Below are positions 47,092-55,399 of a stretch of DNA of 64,000 bases, in pieces. The stretch is taken from positions 1,612,001-1,676,000 of the forward strand of contig NZ_CP093299.1 of assembly GCF_024362805.1 (NCBI RefSeq). The letters are read 5' to 3'. The stretch is from Salipaludibacillus sp. LMS25. GTDB lineage: Bacteria > Bacillota > Bacilli > Bacillales > Salisediminibacteriaceae. Positions within the stretch are counted from its first letter, which is position 1. Every line of letters begins with the position of its first letter. The notes under the pieces are model-generated. The model searched no databases. It saw nothing but the letters and a program-made list of their open reading frames with translations, and was not told the origin of the DNA. Both the position numbers and the translations under genes were made by a program.

Positions 47092-48070
47092 ACAATATTT
47101 CCCCATTAAAGGTGGGATCTTTGGTCGAAAAATCAATGAAGTCAAAGCTGTAGATGATGTCTCGTTTTCTGTAAAGGCCGGTGAAACGTTAAGTATCGTT
47201 GGTGAATCTGGTTGTGGAAAATCAACAACAGGCCGGGCAATCTTACGCCTTGATGAACCTACATCTGGTGAGGTAACGTTCCAAGGACAGGACTTGCTCT
47301 CTTTAAACAAATCACAAATGCGAAAAATGCGTAAAGATCTACAAATTATTTTCCAAGATCCTTATGCTTCGATTAATCCACGTCAAACCGTACGACAAGT
47401 GCTAAGTGAAGCAATGGAGATCCAAAATGTTCTGCCAAAAAAAGATCGTGAAGCTCGTATGCTTGAATTAATGGAAACTGTTGGACTTGGCTCTCATCAA
47501 TTAGACCGTTTTCCTCACGAATTTAGTGGTGGACAAAGACAGCGTATTGGTATAGCTCGAGCCCTTGCTGTTAACCCAAAGTTGATTATCTGTGATGAAT
47601 CTGTTTCAGCTCTTGACGTTTCCATACAAGCTCAAGTGCTTAATTTGCTGAAGAAATTGCAGAAGGAGCTAGATCTTACTTATCTATTTATCGCCCATGA
47701 TTTAGGGGTAGTTAGACACATCTCTGACCGAGTACTCGTCATGTATCTTGGAAAAGTGGTAGAGATTGCCGATAAAAAATCCCTTTTTGACAATCCTAAG
47801 CATCCGTACACTAAAACATTGTTGTCGGCCATTCCTGTGCCTGATCCCAGTAAAAAGAAGGAACAAATTATTCTTAAAGGGGATGTTCCATCACCCATTA
47901 ATCCCCCAACAGGCTGTCGCTTCCATACGCGCTGTCCGTTTGCGACGGATAAATGTAAAGAAGAAATTCCTGAATTACGAACAACTGACATTAATATGGC
48001 TGAAGGCCATCAAGCTGCATGTCATTATATAGAAGAAATTGAATCAGGTGAACGCCAACCAAATTACTAA
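47057..48070 (+). CDS. Oligopeptide ABC transporter ATPase (DppF/OppF type)
   Basis: The 337-residue ATPase partner has Walker [10 protein letters not shown]-loop [14 protein letters not shown], signature [10 protein letters not shown], Walker [13 protein letters not shown] and FIAHDLGVV. The C-terminal Cys motif is [21 protein letters not shown] lies about 12 bases upstream, inside the dppD-type gene that it overlaps by 35 bases, which suggests coupled translation. A terminator follows. Confidence 0.93.
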   Translation: MTTELLKVKNLKQYFPIKGGIFGRKINEVKAVDDVSFSVKAGETLSIVGESGCGKSTTGRAILRLDEPTSGEVTFQGQDLLSLNKSQMRKMRKDLQIIFQDPYASINPRQTVRQVLSEAMEIQNVLPKKDREARMLELMETVGLGSHQLDRFPHEFSGGQRQRIGIARALAVNPKLIICDESVSALDVSIQAQVLNLLKKLQKELDLTYLFIAHDLGVVRHISDRVLVMYLGKVVEIADKKSLFDNPKHPYTKTLLSAIPVPDPSKKKEQIILKGDVPSPINPPTGCRFHTRCPFATDKCKEEIPELRTTDINMAEGHQAACHYIEEIESGERQPNY

Positions 48071-48080
48071 ATAGCAAACG

Positions 48081-48109
48081 AACCGTTTCCATTGTGGAGA
48101 CGGTTTTTT
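48081..48109 (+). terminator. Terminator of the oligopeptide permease operon
   Basis: AACCGTTTCC pairs with GGAGACGGTT (one G-U pair), followed by six Ts. Confidence 0.85.
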
Positions 48110-48187
48110 GTCGTTTTTAATCTATTTTAAACAGTGTGATTGTTTATCATCCTTATTCACGGCTACAGCTTAACAAATTAAAATAGC

Positions 48188-48296
48188 ATAAAGCTAAGCT
48201 TCAATCAGTGGGCGTTTTCCTTCATCCCCCACCTAAACGTTTCGATCTTCTTAATTTTGAGGTGAGGGTTTTACTGCCCCTTAAGAGTGGGATAAA
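48188..48296 (+). repeat. Intergenic repeat, long-module type with internal deletion (copy E)
   Basis: The head and the large-stem 3' part are fused at the TCCCCCAC unit. The 45 bases between the two such units in copy D are missing, as expected from slippage between short direct repeats. Confidence 0.75.
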
Positions 48297-48299
48297 CGT

Positions 48300-48519
48300 A
48301 TACAAAAGGAAAAACAGCCTCGTTTTTATCCTATCAGAGGCGATTATTTTAACCCTTGTTGTAGGGGACTTGTTAATCCTATCAGTCCTTTGGTCTCAGT
48401 ACAAGGCAAGTAAGCAACGGCCTTTCACACGTTTTCCGCAGAGGGATCGAGAGGATACTTTCACTATGCAGTACATTATCCTTGCAATCATAACGAGTAT
48501 TTTTCTTATTTCTGATTAA
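48300..48519 (+). pseudogene. Hydrophobic open frame of uncertain origin
   Basis: The frame following repeat E contains two hydrophobic stretches (FILSEAIILTLVVGDLLILS and MQYIILAIITSIFLIS). Its only start codon lies inside the repeat. It could be the decayed beginning of the following BCCT gene or an independent small membrane protein. I do not recognise it. Confidence 0.25.
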
Positions 48520-48679
48520 ATAAGGGGATGCGTTATTCTAGTGTTGGTCATCTATCTCTTGTGGGTCGTCTGCTAATCATCACCCTACCTTTGCACCAGA
48601 CGATTTTGGATCATTTCACCAAAACTATCGGCCAATATGAAGGAGCGTTAACCGATTAATAGTAGATACCAACCTGTAT

Positions 48680-49239
48680 TCTTCCCGTAAGTGGATGGAA
48701 GGTTGGCCACTGTTTTATTGGGCGCAGGTTATTTCATGGAGCCCTTTTGTAGCGACTTTGATGCCACGAATATCTAGAGGGCGAACGCTACAATAATTTA
48801 TACAAAGTGCCTTTTCTTGCCTACTGGGGGACTCTTCTCTATTTTGTGACCTTTTGGGGGCAGGTCTTTATTATGACATGGTTAAAGGAGTGGACTGAGC
48901 TGAATCAATTGCCCAAACCCCAAATCAATATTTTCCTCTTGTTGTAATAATTTCCATTTAGTCGTGTTATCAGCTTAGCTGACTTCCTACTAATTATTAT
49001 TTTTATTACATCTGCTAATTTGGGCACTTATGTGTTAGACGTCTTCTCATCCAACGAAGTCTAAACCCACAAAACGATGTGATGATCATCTGACTCTATC
49101 AGCCGCCTTGTATGAGCCCGGTTTAGATGGATTACAAATTGCTGCATTAATGACAGCAATACCTTTTATTATCATCATGCTGGTGATAACAAGTGTGATT
49201 TATATGTCATTACAAAAAGAAGGACGTGCCAAGCAGTAA
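48680..49239 (+). pseudogene. Decayed BCCT-family (betaine/choline/carnitine) transporter
   Basis: Scattered frames rebuild the 3' half of a compatible-solute transporter. WPLFYWAQVISWSPFVATLM followed by PRISRGRT is the hallmark BCCT segment (family form WWISWSPFVG..IARISRGRT). Later pieces match ITSANLGTYVLD and the C-terminal GLDGLQIAALMTAIPFIIIM. Several stops and frame changes separate them, and the 5' half is missing or unrecognisable. The transporter would have imported an osmoprotectant. Confidence 0.75.
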
Positions 49240-49480
49240 CTAAAAAGAACACTGGTAAAAAAGGAGTCTCCTTTTAGGAGAGTTTAATAGTGGCCTATTT
49301 CCTTTTCCTAATTGAAAGAGGTGCTATACTCCTGTTCAGGAACTGATAGACTTGCTTTACAATCCTTTACTGAGCAGCCATTAGCAAGAAAAAAACAATT
49401 ATAAAGACTCCAGCCCATTATAATTAACTAAAAAACACCATGCTTTGTAACATTATGGGATGCCTAACCTCAAAAACGTG

Positions 49481-50110
49481 TTAGTGTCTCCCTGTTCTGC
49501 CCCCATCGCTTAATGCTTCTGCTAACTTACATGCCTTTTCTTGTGCTTTTTTAAGCCTTTCCCCTACCTCTTGTGGAAAGGTACTTGTCCCTTCGATACT
49601 AATATGATAGTAGTCTTTAACACCAATGAGGCTAAAGATCGTTTGGAGATAGGCGTTTCCGTGCTCCAAAGAGGCCAAAGGCCCTTCAGAATAAACCCCT
49701 CCGCAAGCTTGAAGATGAACGATCGTTTTATCATACGCCAATCCCTTTATCCCCTCCTTAGTAAAGGTGAATGTTTTTTCAGGAATAATTAACTGATCAA
49801 TATACGCCTTTACTTGAGGAGGAAAGCTCATATTCCATAAAGGCGTGACAAAAACGATAATTTCCGCTCGTAAAAACTGTTCAACAAATGGATTTGTCAT
49901 GGTTATATCATGCTTATTTGCACCAAACCTTTCCCAAGCAGCTAACGCCTCTTTTTCTAATGGCGGTAGGTTTACTTTAAAAAGATTTAGCTTAGTTATG
50001 TCGGTGTGTGGACAGTTTTTTGTAAACACATCCAAAAAACACTTCCCAAGTTGGAGGCTATACGAGTCTTGTTCACGTTTTGGGTTGGCGGTAACATACA
50101 ATAATGTCAT
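49481..50110 (-). CDS. azoR: FMN-dependent NADH:quinone oxidoreductase / azoreductase (AzoR family)
   Basis: The 209-residue flavodoxin-like cytoplasmic enzyme reduces quinones and azo compounds with NADH. It opens LLYVTANPKREQDSYS (FMN phosphate site), with VTPLWNMSFPPQVKAYIDQL and LQACGGVYSEGP as the FMN-ring and substrate segments. Length is normal for the family. It is probably transcribed alone and ends near the gap left by the BCCT relic. Confidence 0.88.
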   Translation of the reverse strand: MTLLYVTANPKREQDSYSLQLGKCFLDVFTKNCPHTDITKLNLFKVNLPPLEKEALAAWERFGANKHDITMTNPFVEQFLRAEIIVFVTPLWNMSFPPQVKAYIDQLIIPEKTFTFTKEGIKGLAYDKTIVHLQACGGVYSEGPLASLEHGNAYLQTIFSLIGVKDYYHISIEGTSTFPQEVGERLKKAQEKACKLAEALSDGGRTGRH

Positions 50111-50150
50111 AGACGTTCACCTCAGTTGAGACGTAGTTATAAGCGTTCAT

Positions 50151-51731
50151 TTAATGATGGACCGTGTCTTTTTCCGTATATAACACGACTTGATTTTTCC
50201 CACTATTTTTCGCTTTATATAATGCTTCATCAGCTGCTTTATGCAGCCATTCAAACGTTTTGCATCCTTTATAGGCAGAGGCCGTTCCAATACTCACTCT
50301 CACCGGTAATTCTCCGTGTTCTTGTAGACGGAGCGGTGTGTTTACTAAATGGTCTCTAAATTTACGTGCAAGGGCTAGTATCTCGTCGTCCTCTCTATCA
50401 ATGAGGCAAACGGCAAACTCTTCTCCTCCAATCCTTCCGATTGCTGCTCCACTCGAAAAGAAATGTCTTAGCTGTTCTGAAAAAACAACGAGAACGTGAT
50501 CACCAGTTTGGTGTCCATATGTATCATTAATAATTTTAAAGTCATCTATGTCCAATAACAAGAGGGCAACTTTAGCGTTCGCAGACCCTTTGACTATATT
50601 AATGCGTTCAAATGACTCTACAAAGTGGCGTCTGTTATGAAGCCCTGTTAAATAATCAGTCGTTGCTTTTTCTAGTAATTCATTCTCAAACATTTTTTTA
50701 GTGGTCACATCTGTAAAGATGGTAAGTATCGCTTCCTCTTCCTTACCTGAATGGCGAATTGGATGGAATCGCACTAAGTAGAACATCTTTACTGATTCTC
50801 CCACAATTTCTATCTCATCCGCTAAATCGTTATTATTAATATAATTGTTAATAAGAGAAGGGTATTTCTCCAGGACAGAAGGTAAATATTCTCCTATCCA
50901 AGAGTCGGGGGTTTTATCAGGGTTAATGAGGTGTAATACTTTTTCCCCTGCTGGATTAATGTCTACAATTCTATTATAACTATCGGATAAGACAATACCA
51001 TCACTCATTTGTTCAAAAATTCTATCTTTCGCAACCGGCCAAACCGACATAATTTGATAACGAAAAAAGGCGATAAAAACGAACAACCCTGCCAGCGTAT
51101 AAGAGACAGACATCGTACCTGGGATTCTAAATGGAAGAACCATACTTAAAACAGGAAGCCAAACGGGGATACTAATACCTGTAAACATAAATACAACTTT
51201 TCTTCTTATTTTTGCAGAAAACATTCTTATATTTAATAAAAGAAGCACGACCGCCGACGTGGCCACAAATTGATAGTATGCGATAAACATTAAATTTATA
51301 AAAGTAGGAGTCACACTAAGTTCAGTGAATGGCCCTATTTTACTAACATCCACCCACGTCCTCATAACGTGATGGTGATGATCAGTGATAATAAGAGCAA
51401 CATACACCACAACCGGTAAGGAGAGACCTATGACGATACGAGCTGTGTCTTTAGCCGGCTTCCCTAAGTAACTTCTCACTAAAGCGAGGAGTAGTATTGC
51501 GCTCAAAAATATAGGAAGCTGCTGACTATTCCTGAGCCATAACATGACTGTATAGGATGAATGATAAAGCTCCGCTGCCGTTAATGTCACGAGCATAAAT
51601 GATAAAAATAATAATGAGGCAAAATAAAATCTTCCAGGCGTTCGAGGGTATCGTAACGTAAAAATGGCAAGTACGAACGAGAGAAAGCCCATAAGAAGCA
51701 AATAAAACAGATAAATGTTAGTCCAATGCAC
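50151..51731 (-). CDS. Membrane diguanylate cyclase (7TM-PAS-GGDEF)
   Basis: The 526-residue protein has seven membrane segments (to about 225) like the N-terminal 7TM domain of some histidine kinases. A PAS domain (about 235-350) and a GGDEF domain follow, with the active motif IGRIGGEEFAV and LLLDIDDFKIINDTYGH. The inhibitory RxxD position reads GAAI, so no canonical site. It should make c-di-GMP in response to a membrane or extracellular cue, adding to the pool read by the polysaccharide cluster at 12-21 kb. Confidence 0.88.
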   Translation of the reverse strand: MHWTNIYLFYLLLMGFLSFVLAIFTLRYPRTPGRFYFASLLFLSFMLVTLTAAELYHSSYTVMLWLRNSQQLPIFLSAILLLALVRSYLGKPAKDTARIVIGLSLPVVVYVALIITDHHHHVMRTWVDVSKIGPFTELSVTPTFINLMFIAYYQFVATSAVVLLLLNIRMFSAKIRRKVVFMFTGISIPVWLPVLSMVLPFRIPGTMSVSYTLAGLFVFIAFFRYQIMSVWPVAKDRIFEQMSDGIVLSDSYNRIVDINPAGEKVLHLINPDKTPDSWIGEYLPSVLEKYPSLINNYINNNDLADEIEIVGESVKMFYLVRFHPIRHSGKEEEAILTIFTDVTTKKMFENELLEKATTDYLTGLHNRRHFVESFERINIVKGSANAKVALLLLDIDDFKIINDTYGHQTGDHVLVVFSEQLRHFFSSGAAIGRIGGEEFAVCLIDREDDEILALARKFRDHLVNTPLRLQEHGELPVRVSIGTASAYKGCKTFEWLHKAADEALYKAKNSGKNQVVLYTEKDTVHH

Positions 51732-51847
51732 GTATCCTCCCCCCCTTTCTATGTGAACATACTTCCTACATTATACACCCTTTTTCGACAACAAGGGTGT
51801 TACGATCCTCTCTAAAACAACTTTCTAAACACCTTTACGTATAACAA

Positions 51848-52189
51848 TTAGGTTTTAGGAGGATTTAGGGCAAAGTAGTGATGGTAATGGTTTGAACACA
51901 GCGAATTAAATGACGCGTGACAGAAAGGACAATTCGCTTTCCCATATACATACCGGTCAATAGTCAGTTCGTTCCAGCAACTCCCACACAAAATCGCCAT
52001 TTCCTTAAAATCATTCGGCTCCCAACGGATCACAGGATGGCCAGCTGTTTCTCGATGACACTCTATACAAGGATAATACGTCATGCAACATTTAAATTTA
52101 ATCGCTATTCTATCTTTCTTTGTATGATAATGAACGCATCGTGTTTCATCATCTATCGTTCTCCCTTTCACTACCTGACGCTGTGTCAT
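51848..52189 (-). CDS. CHY-type zinc-finger protein
   Basis: The 113-residue cytoplasmic protein carries the CHY-finger pattern of Cys and His: TRCVHYHT, FKCCMTYYPCIECH, ILCGSCWNEL, NCPFCHASFNSLCSNHYHHYF. It therefore binds several zinc ions. Bacterial members are mostly uncharacterised, and one group works in mitochondrial-type small Tim assembly in yeast (Hot13). Role here unknown. Confidence 0.85.
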   Translation of the reverse strand: MTQRQVVKGRTIDDETRCVHYHTKKDRIAIKFKCCMTYYPCIECHRETAGHPVIRWEPNDFKEMAILCGSCWNELTIDRYVYGKANCPFCHASFNSLCSNHYHHYFALNPPKT

Positions 52190-52471
52190 GCCCTATCCCT
52201 CCTCGTGGCTTAGTTAATACCGTTTTAAGTAGTTTAAAGGGTGATGTCCAGCTGCTTAAACATATCTTAGCAGCACTTCCCAATCTCCTCATTTCCTCAC
52301 CTTCTTAGTGCTTCCTAGCCTACTAGGCACTTATCTCTATGACACAACCAAAAACGTCTTTTTTTTAATTGTATAGAGTGATTAGACGTCTTGCACCTTT
52401 TTTTGATTATTAATAAATGAGTGGTATACTTTTTAAAATCCACACTCATTTCAAATGGAGGTAACTACAGC

Positions 52472-52996
52472 ATGAAAGGAAAAACATGTCGTGATTCAAA
52501 AGTAATTAAAACTGGGAGAGTTTTCCCACAGGATACGAACAACCATCATACCCTTTTTGGCGGTAAATTGATGAGGGATATTGATGATGTGGCTTCTATA
52601 TCTGCCGCGCGCCATTCTCGTACAGAATGTGTGACAGCCTCTACAGATTCTGTTGACTTTTTATCGCCTATTCGACCGACTGACTCTGTTTGTCTCGAAT
52701 CTCATGTCACGTGGACGGGGACAAGTTCTATGGAAGTCTTTGTTAAAGTCATCGCTGAAGATCTTCTAACTGGCAAGCGCACATTAGCTGCAACTAGCTT
52801 CTTAACGTTTGTGGCTTTAAATAACAAAGGGACCCCAGCGGAAGTACCTAAAGTCGTTCCAGAAACAAAAGAAGAAATTTATTTACATGAAACTGCTCCT
52901 GCCAGAATTCAGCGTCGAAAAGAAAGAAGGAAGCAAAGCAAAGAGCTAGCGACAATCTTATCAGAATTAAAACCTTGGGATAACCCCTCTAGTTGA
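52472..52996 (+). CDS. Acyl-CoA thioesterase, hotdog fold (YkhA type)
   Basis: The 174-residue cytoplasmic enzyme hydrolyses acyl-CoA. The family signature is NNHHTLFGGKLMRDIDDVAS, with the catalytic Asp in it, then VTASTDSVDFLSPIRPTDSV. A basic, lysine-rich tail ends the protein. The ATG at 52472 has GGAGGT nine bases upstream, so the longer frame from 52421 is rejected. Confidence 0.9.
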   Translation: MKGKTCRDSKVIKTGRVFPQDTNNHHTLFGGKLMRDIDDVASISAARHSRTECVTASTDSVDFLSPIRPTDSVCLESHVTWTGTSSMEVFVKVIAEDLLTGKRTLAATSFLTFVALNNKGTPAEVPKVVPETKEEIYLHETAPARIQRRKERRKQSKELATILSELKPWDNPSS

Positions 52997-53251
52997 GACG
53001 ACCTATAAGTCCTCACACCATTTATTAAGTAAATTTAACATCGCTTTTGTGCTATATCATTGTTTTATTGCAGTTGACTTGGACTGACTTTTTATTCATA
53101 TCTTATATTGCTTGTAAAACTGAAGCCTGCCGACTATTATGCCAGCAGGCTTTTGTTTTACTTATCCTCGGACAACATCCATGACTAGTTAACCACTTAA
53201 TAAAGACTCGTATTTTCACCATCAGGAAACATTGGAAGTAACTGATTCGCT

Positions 53252-53398
53252 ATAAAGCTAAGCTTCAATCAGTGGGCGTTTTCCTTCATCCCCCACTGAT
53301 TGTTCGTTTAACTTATGGGGCAGTTTATCCCCCACTTAAACGTTTCGACCTTCTTAAGTTTTGAGGTGGGGGTTTTACTGCCCCTTAAGAGTGGATAA
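53252..53398 (+). repeat. Intergenic repeat, long-module type (copy F)
   Basis: It starts ATAAAGCTAAGCTTCAATCA and keeps the head hairpin AATCAGTGGG/CCCACTGATT and the large stem, but lacks the GACCTTTAG segment before GGGGCAGT. Confidence 0.8.
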
Positions 53399-53450
53399 AA
53401 AAGAGGATAATCACTAAATTAGTGTAATAATACCTTATTTTAACAAAACG

Positions 53451-53575
53451 ACTCTTCAATTAAGGTATTTTCCCTCTTATCCTATTTATTGGCAGTCGGA
53501 TAAATCAGGGCATTAGCGTCCGTTATCTCTCCTCTCTTTTTTCAGGCGAGAGTTCGGATGGTTATCTGTGATAAA
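53451..53575 (+). repeat. Intergenic repeat, short-module type (copy K)
   Basis: GCATTAGCGTCCGTTATCTC with CTCTC/GAGAG pairing and end CGGATGGTTATCTGTGATAA. It lies 50 bases after copy F, the closest pair in the window. The rest of the gap 52997-53659 shows a possible terminator-like GCCTGCcgac..GCAGGC near 53127-53150. Confidence 0.65.
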
Positions 53576-53659
53576 AACCTCTCCCTGCTCACCCTTACCC
53601 TTGAACCTCCTTATAAAACGGCTAATATGAATGACACCCTGGCAATTATATTTTAAACG

Positions 53660-54325
53660 TCACCCGTTTGCTCTTAAACGCAACACAAGACTAAGTAATC
53701 CAAACGAAAAAAGTATAAGTGCCGCCACCCAATAATATGCAAGCTCCGTTTGACCAGTTTGCACTGCCGAATAAATGGCTGTTGGCATCGTTTGAGTCTG
53801 TCCTGGTATATTGCCAGCAAACATGATTGTCGCTCCAAATTCCCCTAGACCTCTAGCAAAACCCAACATATAGCCTGTAACGACTGATCGCCAGGCAAGA
53901 GGAAATGTGACATACATGAACAGCTGTTTTTCATTAGCCCCCATTTGTTTTGCTGCCTGTTCCAATTCTCTATCCACACTTTCAAAAGCATTGATTAGCG
54001 TCTGGTAGATTAGTGGGAAGGCTACTACAGCGGCAGCGATAACAGCGGCCCAGTATGAAAAAACAATTCTTATGGAAAATAACCATTCAAACGCTTGTCC
54101 GAACCAACTTTGCGCCCCGAAAATCACAAGCAACCCAAAACCTACTACTGTTGGGGGAAGGACAAGTGGCAGCATCATCATTGTTTCAATAAGGCTCCGC
54201 CCTTTGAATGATCTATTCTTCATAAACCATGCAGCTAATAACGCCGCAACGAAGGAGAGGATGCTTGCAACTAAAATGACCTGAATGGATATTATAACCG
54301 GTGTTAGAAATTGTTGAATAGCCAT
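53660..54325 (-). CDS. modB: Molybdate ABC transporter permease
   Basis: The 221-residue protein has five membrane segments and the ATPase-contact loop QAAKQMGANEKQLFMYVTFP. MMMLPLVLPPTVVGFGLL and FARGLGEFGATIMFAGNIPG are hallmarks of ModB. It begins directly after modA. No ModC ATPase gene is present on either side, so the importer must borrow an ATPase or modC lies elsewhere. It could also transport tungstate. Confidence 0.92.
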   Translation of the reverse strand: MAIQQFLTPVIISIQVILVASILSFVAALLAAWFMKNRSFKGRSLIETMMMLPLVLPPTVVGFGLLVIFGAQSWFGQAFEWLFSIRIVFSYWAAVIAAAVVAFPLIYQTLINAFESVDRELEQAAKQMGANEKQLFMYVTFPLAWRSVVTGYMLGFARGLGEFGATIMFAGNIPGQTQTMPTAIYSAVQTGQTELAYYWVAALILFSFGLLSLVLRLRANG

Positions 54326-55084
54326 CTAACGTACACCAAATCCATATGATTCAAATATAGCGAGTGCTTCTTCTCTTCGAAGCCACTCATAAAAGGCCCG
54401 TACTTCTGTTGTTTCAGCAGCTCCTTCAAGCAATCCAACTGGGTATAATATGGGATCATGTCCTTTCACTACTGTTACGATCTCTAGATTATCCGCTGAA
54501 TAGGCATCTGTCTTATACACAAGGCCCGCATCTGCGTTCCCTGTTTCAATGTAGGTCAGCACTTCTCTCACATTTGAGGCAAAAATGAGTTTATCTAAAA
54601 GAGCTTCATATAATTCTCCCTCTTCCAACACTTGCATCGCATAATTCCCAGCAGGCACTAGTCCAGGATCGCCAATTGCCACACTAGCAATGTCATCAGC
54701 GACTAACTCTTCTAGTGTCGTAATATCAGTCTCTACATGATTTCCTATGACCAGAACAAGCTCATTTTCTAATAAAGCATCATACTCTTGGACAACACCT
54801 TCCGCATCTAACGCCTCCATCCATGTGGTTGCAGCTGAAAAGTACAGATGCGCCGGAGCTCCTTGAATTATTTGATCTTTTAACTGACCTGAACTTCCGT
54901 AAGATGGAACAATGGTTACACCAGCGTGGTCTCGTTCATATAGCTGCTTTATTTCTTCCATGACCTCTGTCATACTTGCCGCTGTCAACACATAAATATC
55001 TACCTTCTCTTCGTCAACATGACAGCCACTCAAACTAAGAATTATACTTGAAAGACAGACTACCGCCAACACTTCCTTTAACAC
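54326..55084 (-). CDS. modA: Molybdate-binding lipoprotein
   Basis: The 252-residue lipoprotein has its signal ending in the lipobox SLSGC. The ModA core runs from LTAASMTEVMEEIK through SYGSSGQLKDQIIQGAPAHLYFSA, with the oxyanion-binding Ser residues, to DAGLVYKTDAYS. GTG at 55084 is chosen because GGAGG lies seven bases upstream; the frame continues 16 codons further but without a site. The 315-base gap before it (55085-55399) shows no other gene. Confidence 0.9.
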   Translation of the reverse strand: MLKEVLAVVCLSSIILSLSGCHVDEEKVDIYVLTAASMTEVMEEIKQLYERDHAGVTIVPSYGSSGQLKDQIIQGAPAHLYFSAATTWMEALDAEGVVQEYDALLENELVLVIGNHVETDITTLEELVADDIASVAIGDPGLVPAGNYAMQVLEEGELYEALLDKLIFASNVREVLTYIETGNADAGLVYKTDAYSADNLEIVTVVKGHDPILYPVGLLEGAAETTEVRAFYEWLRREEALAIFESYGFGVR

Positions 55085-55399
55085 TCTATCGCCTCCACCT
55101 TTAACCAATATGACCACATACAAATCAAGCACTTTTTAATAGTATATCAAAGGCAACTGAGAGATAGCGATATCAGCTCTTTATAGTCACTTAAGTGTTA
55201 GAGGGTTAATCGAATTGTTATTCCCTAGTTAAAATGAAAACAAAGCAACTCATGATGAATTGCTTTGATACAGCCGTGCATATATTAAGTTGTAAACGCC
55301 GGATATCAAGTTCGTATACGGGGAGTGAGAAGATTCACCAAGTACGTTAATAACGACCTTGACCTTACTCTTCCTACTCACGTAAATAGCTGATGAGCC

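Noticed and set aside
48208..48519. 103-codon frame as a real gene
   Set aside because: Its start lies in repeat copy E and it has no ribosome-binding site; kept only as an uncertain relic.
323..53575. CRISPR array as the explanation of the dispersed repeats
   Set aside because: Copies lie kilobases apart, differ in length, form hairpins and have no spacers or cas genes.
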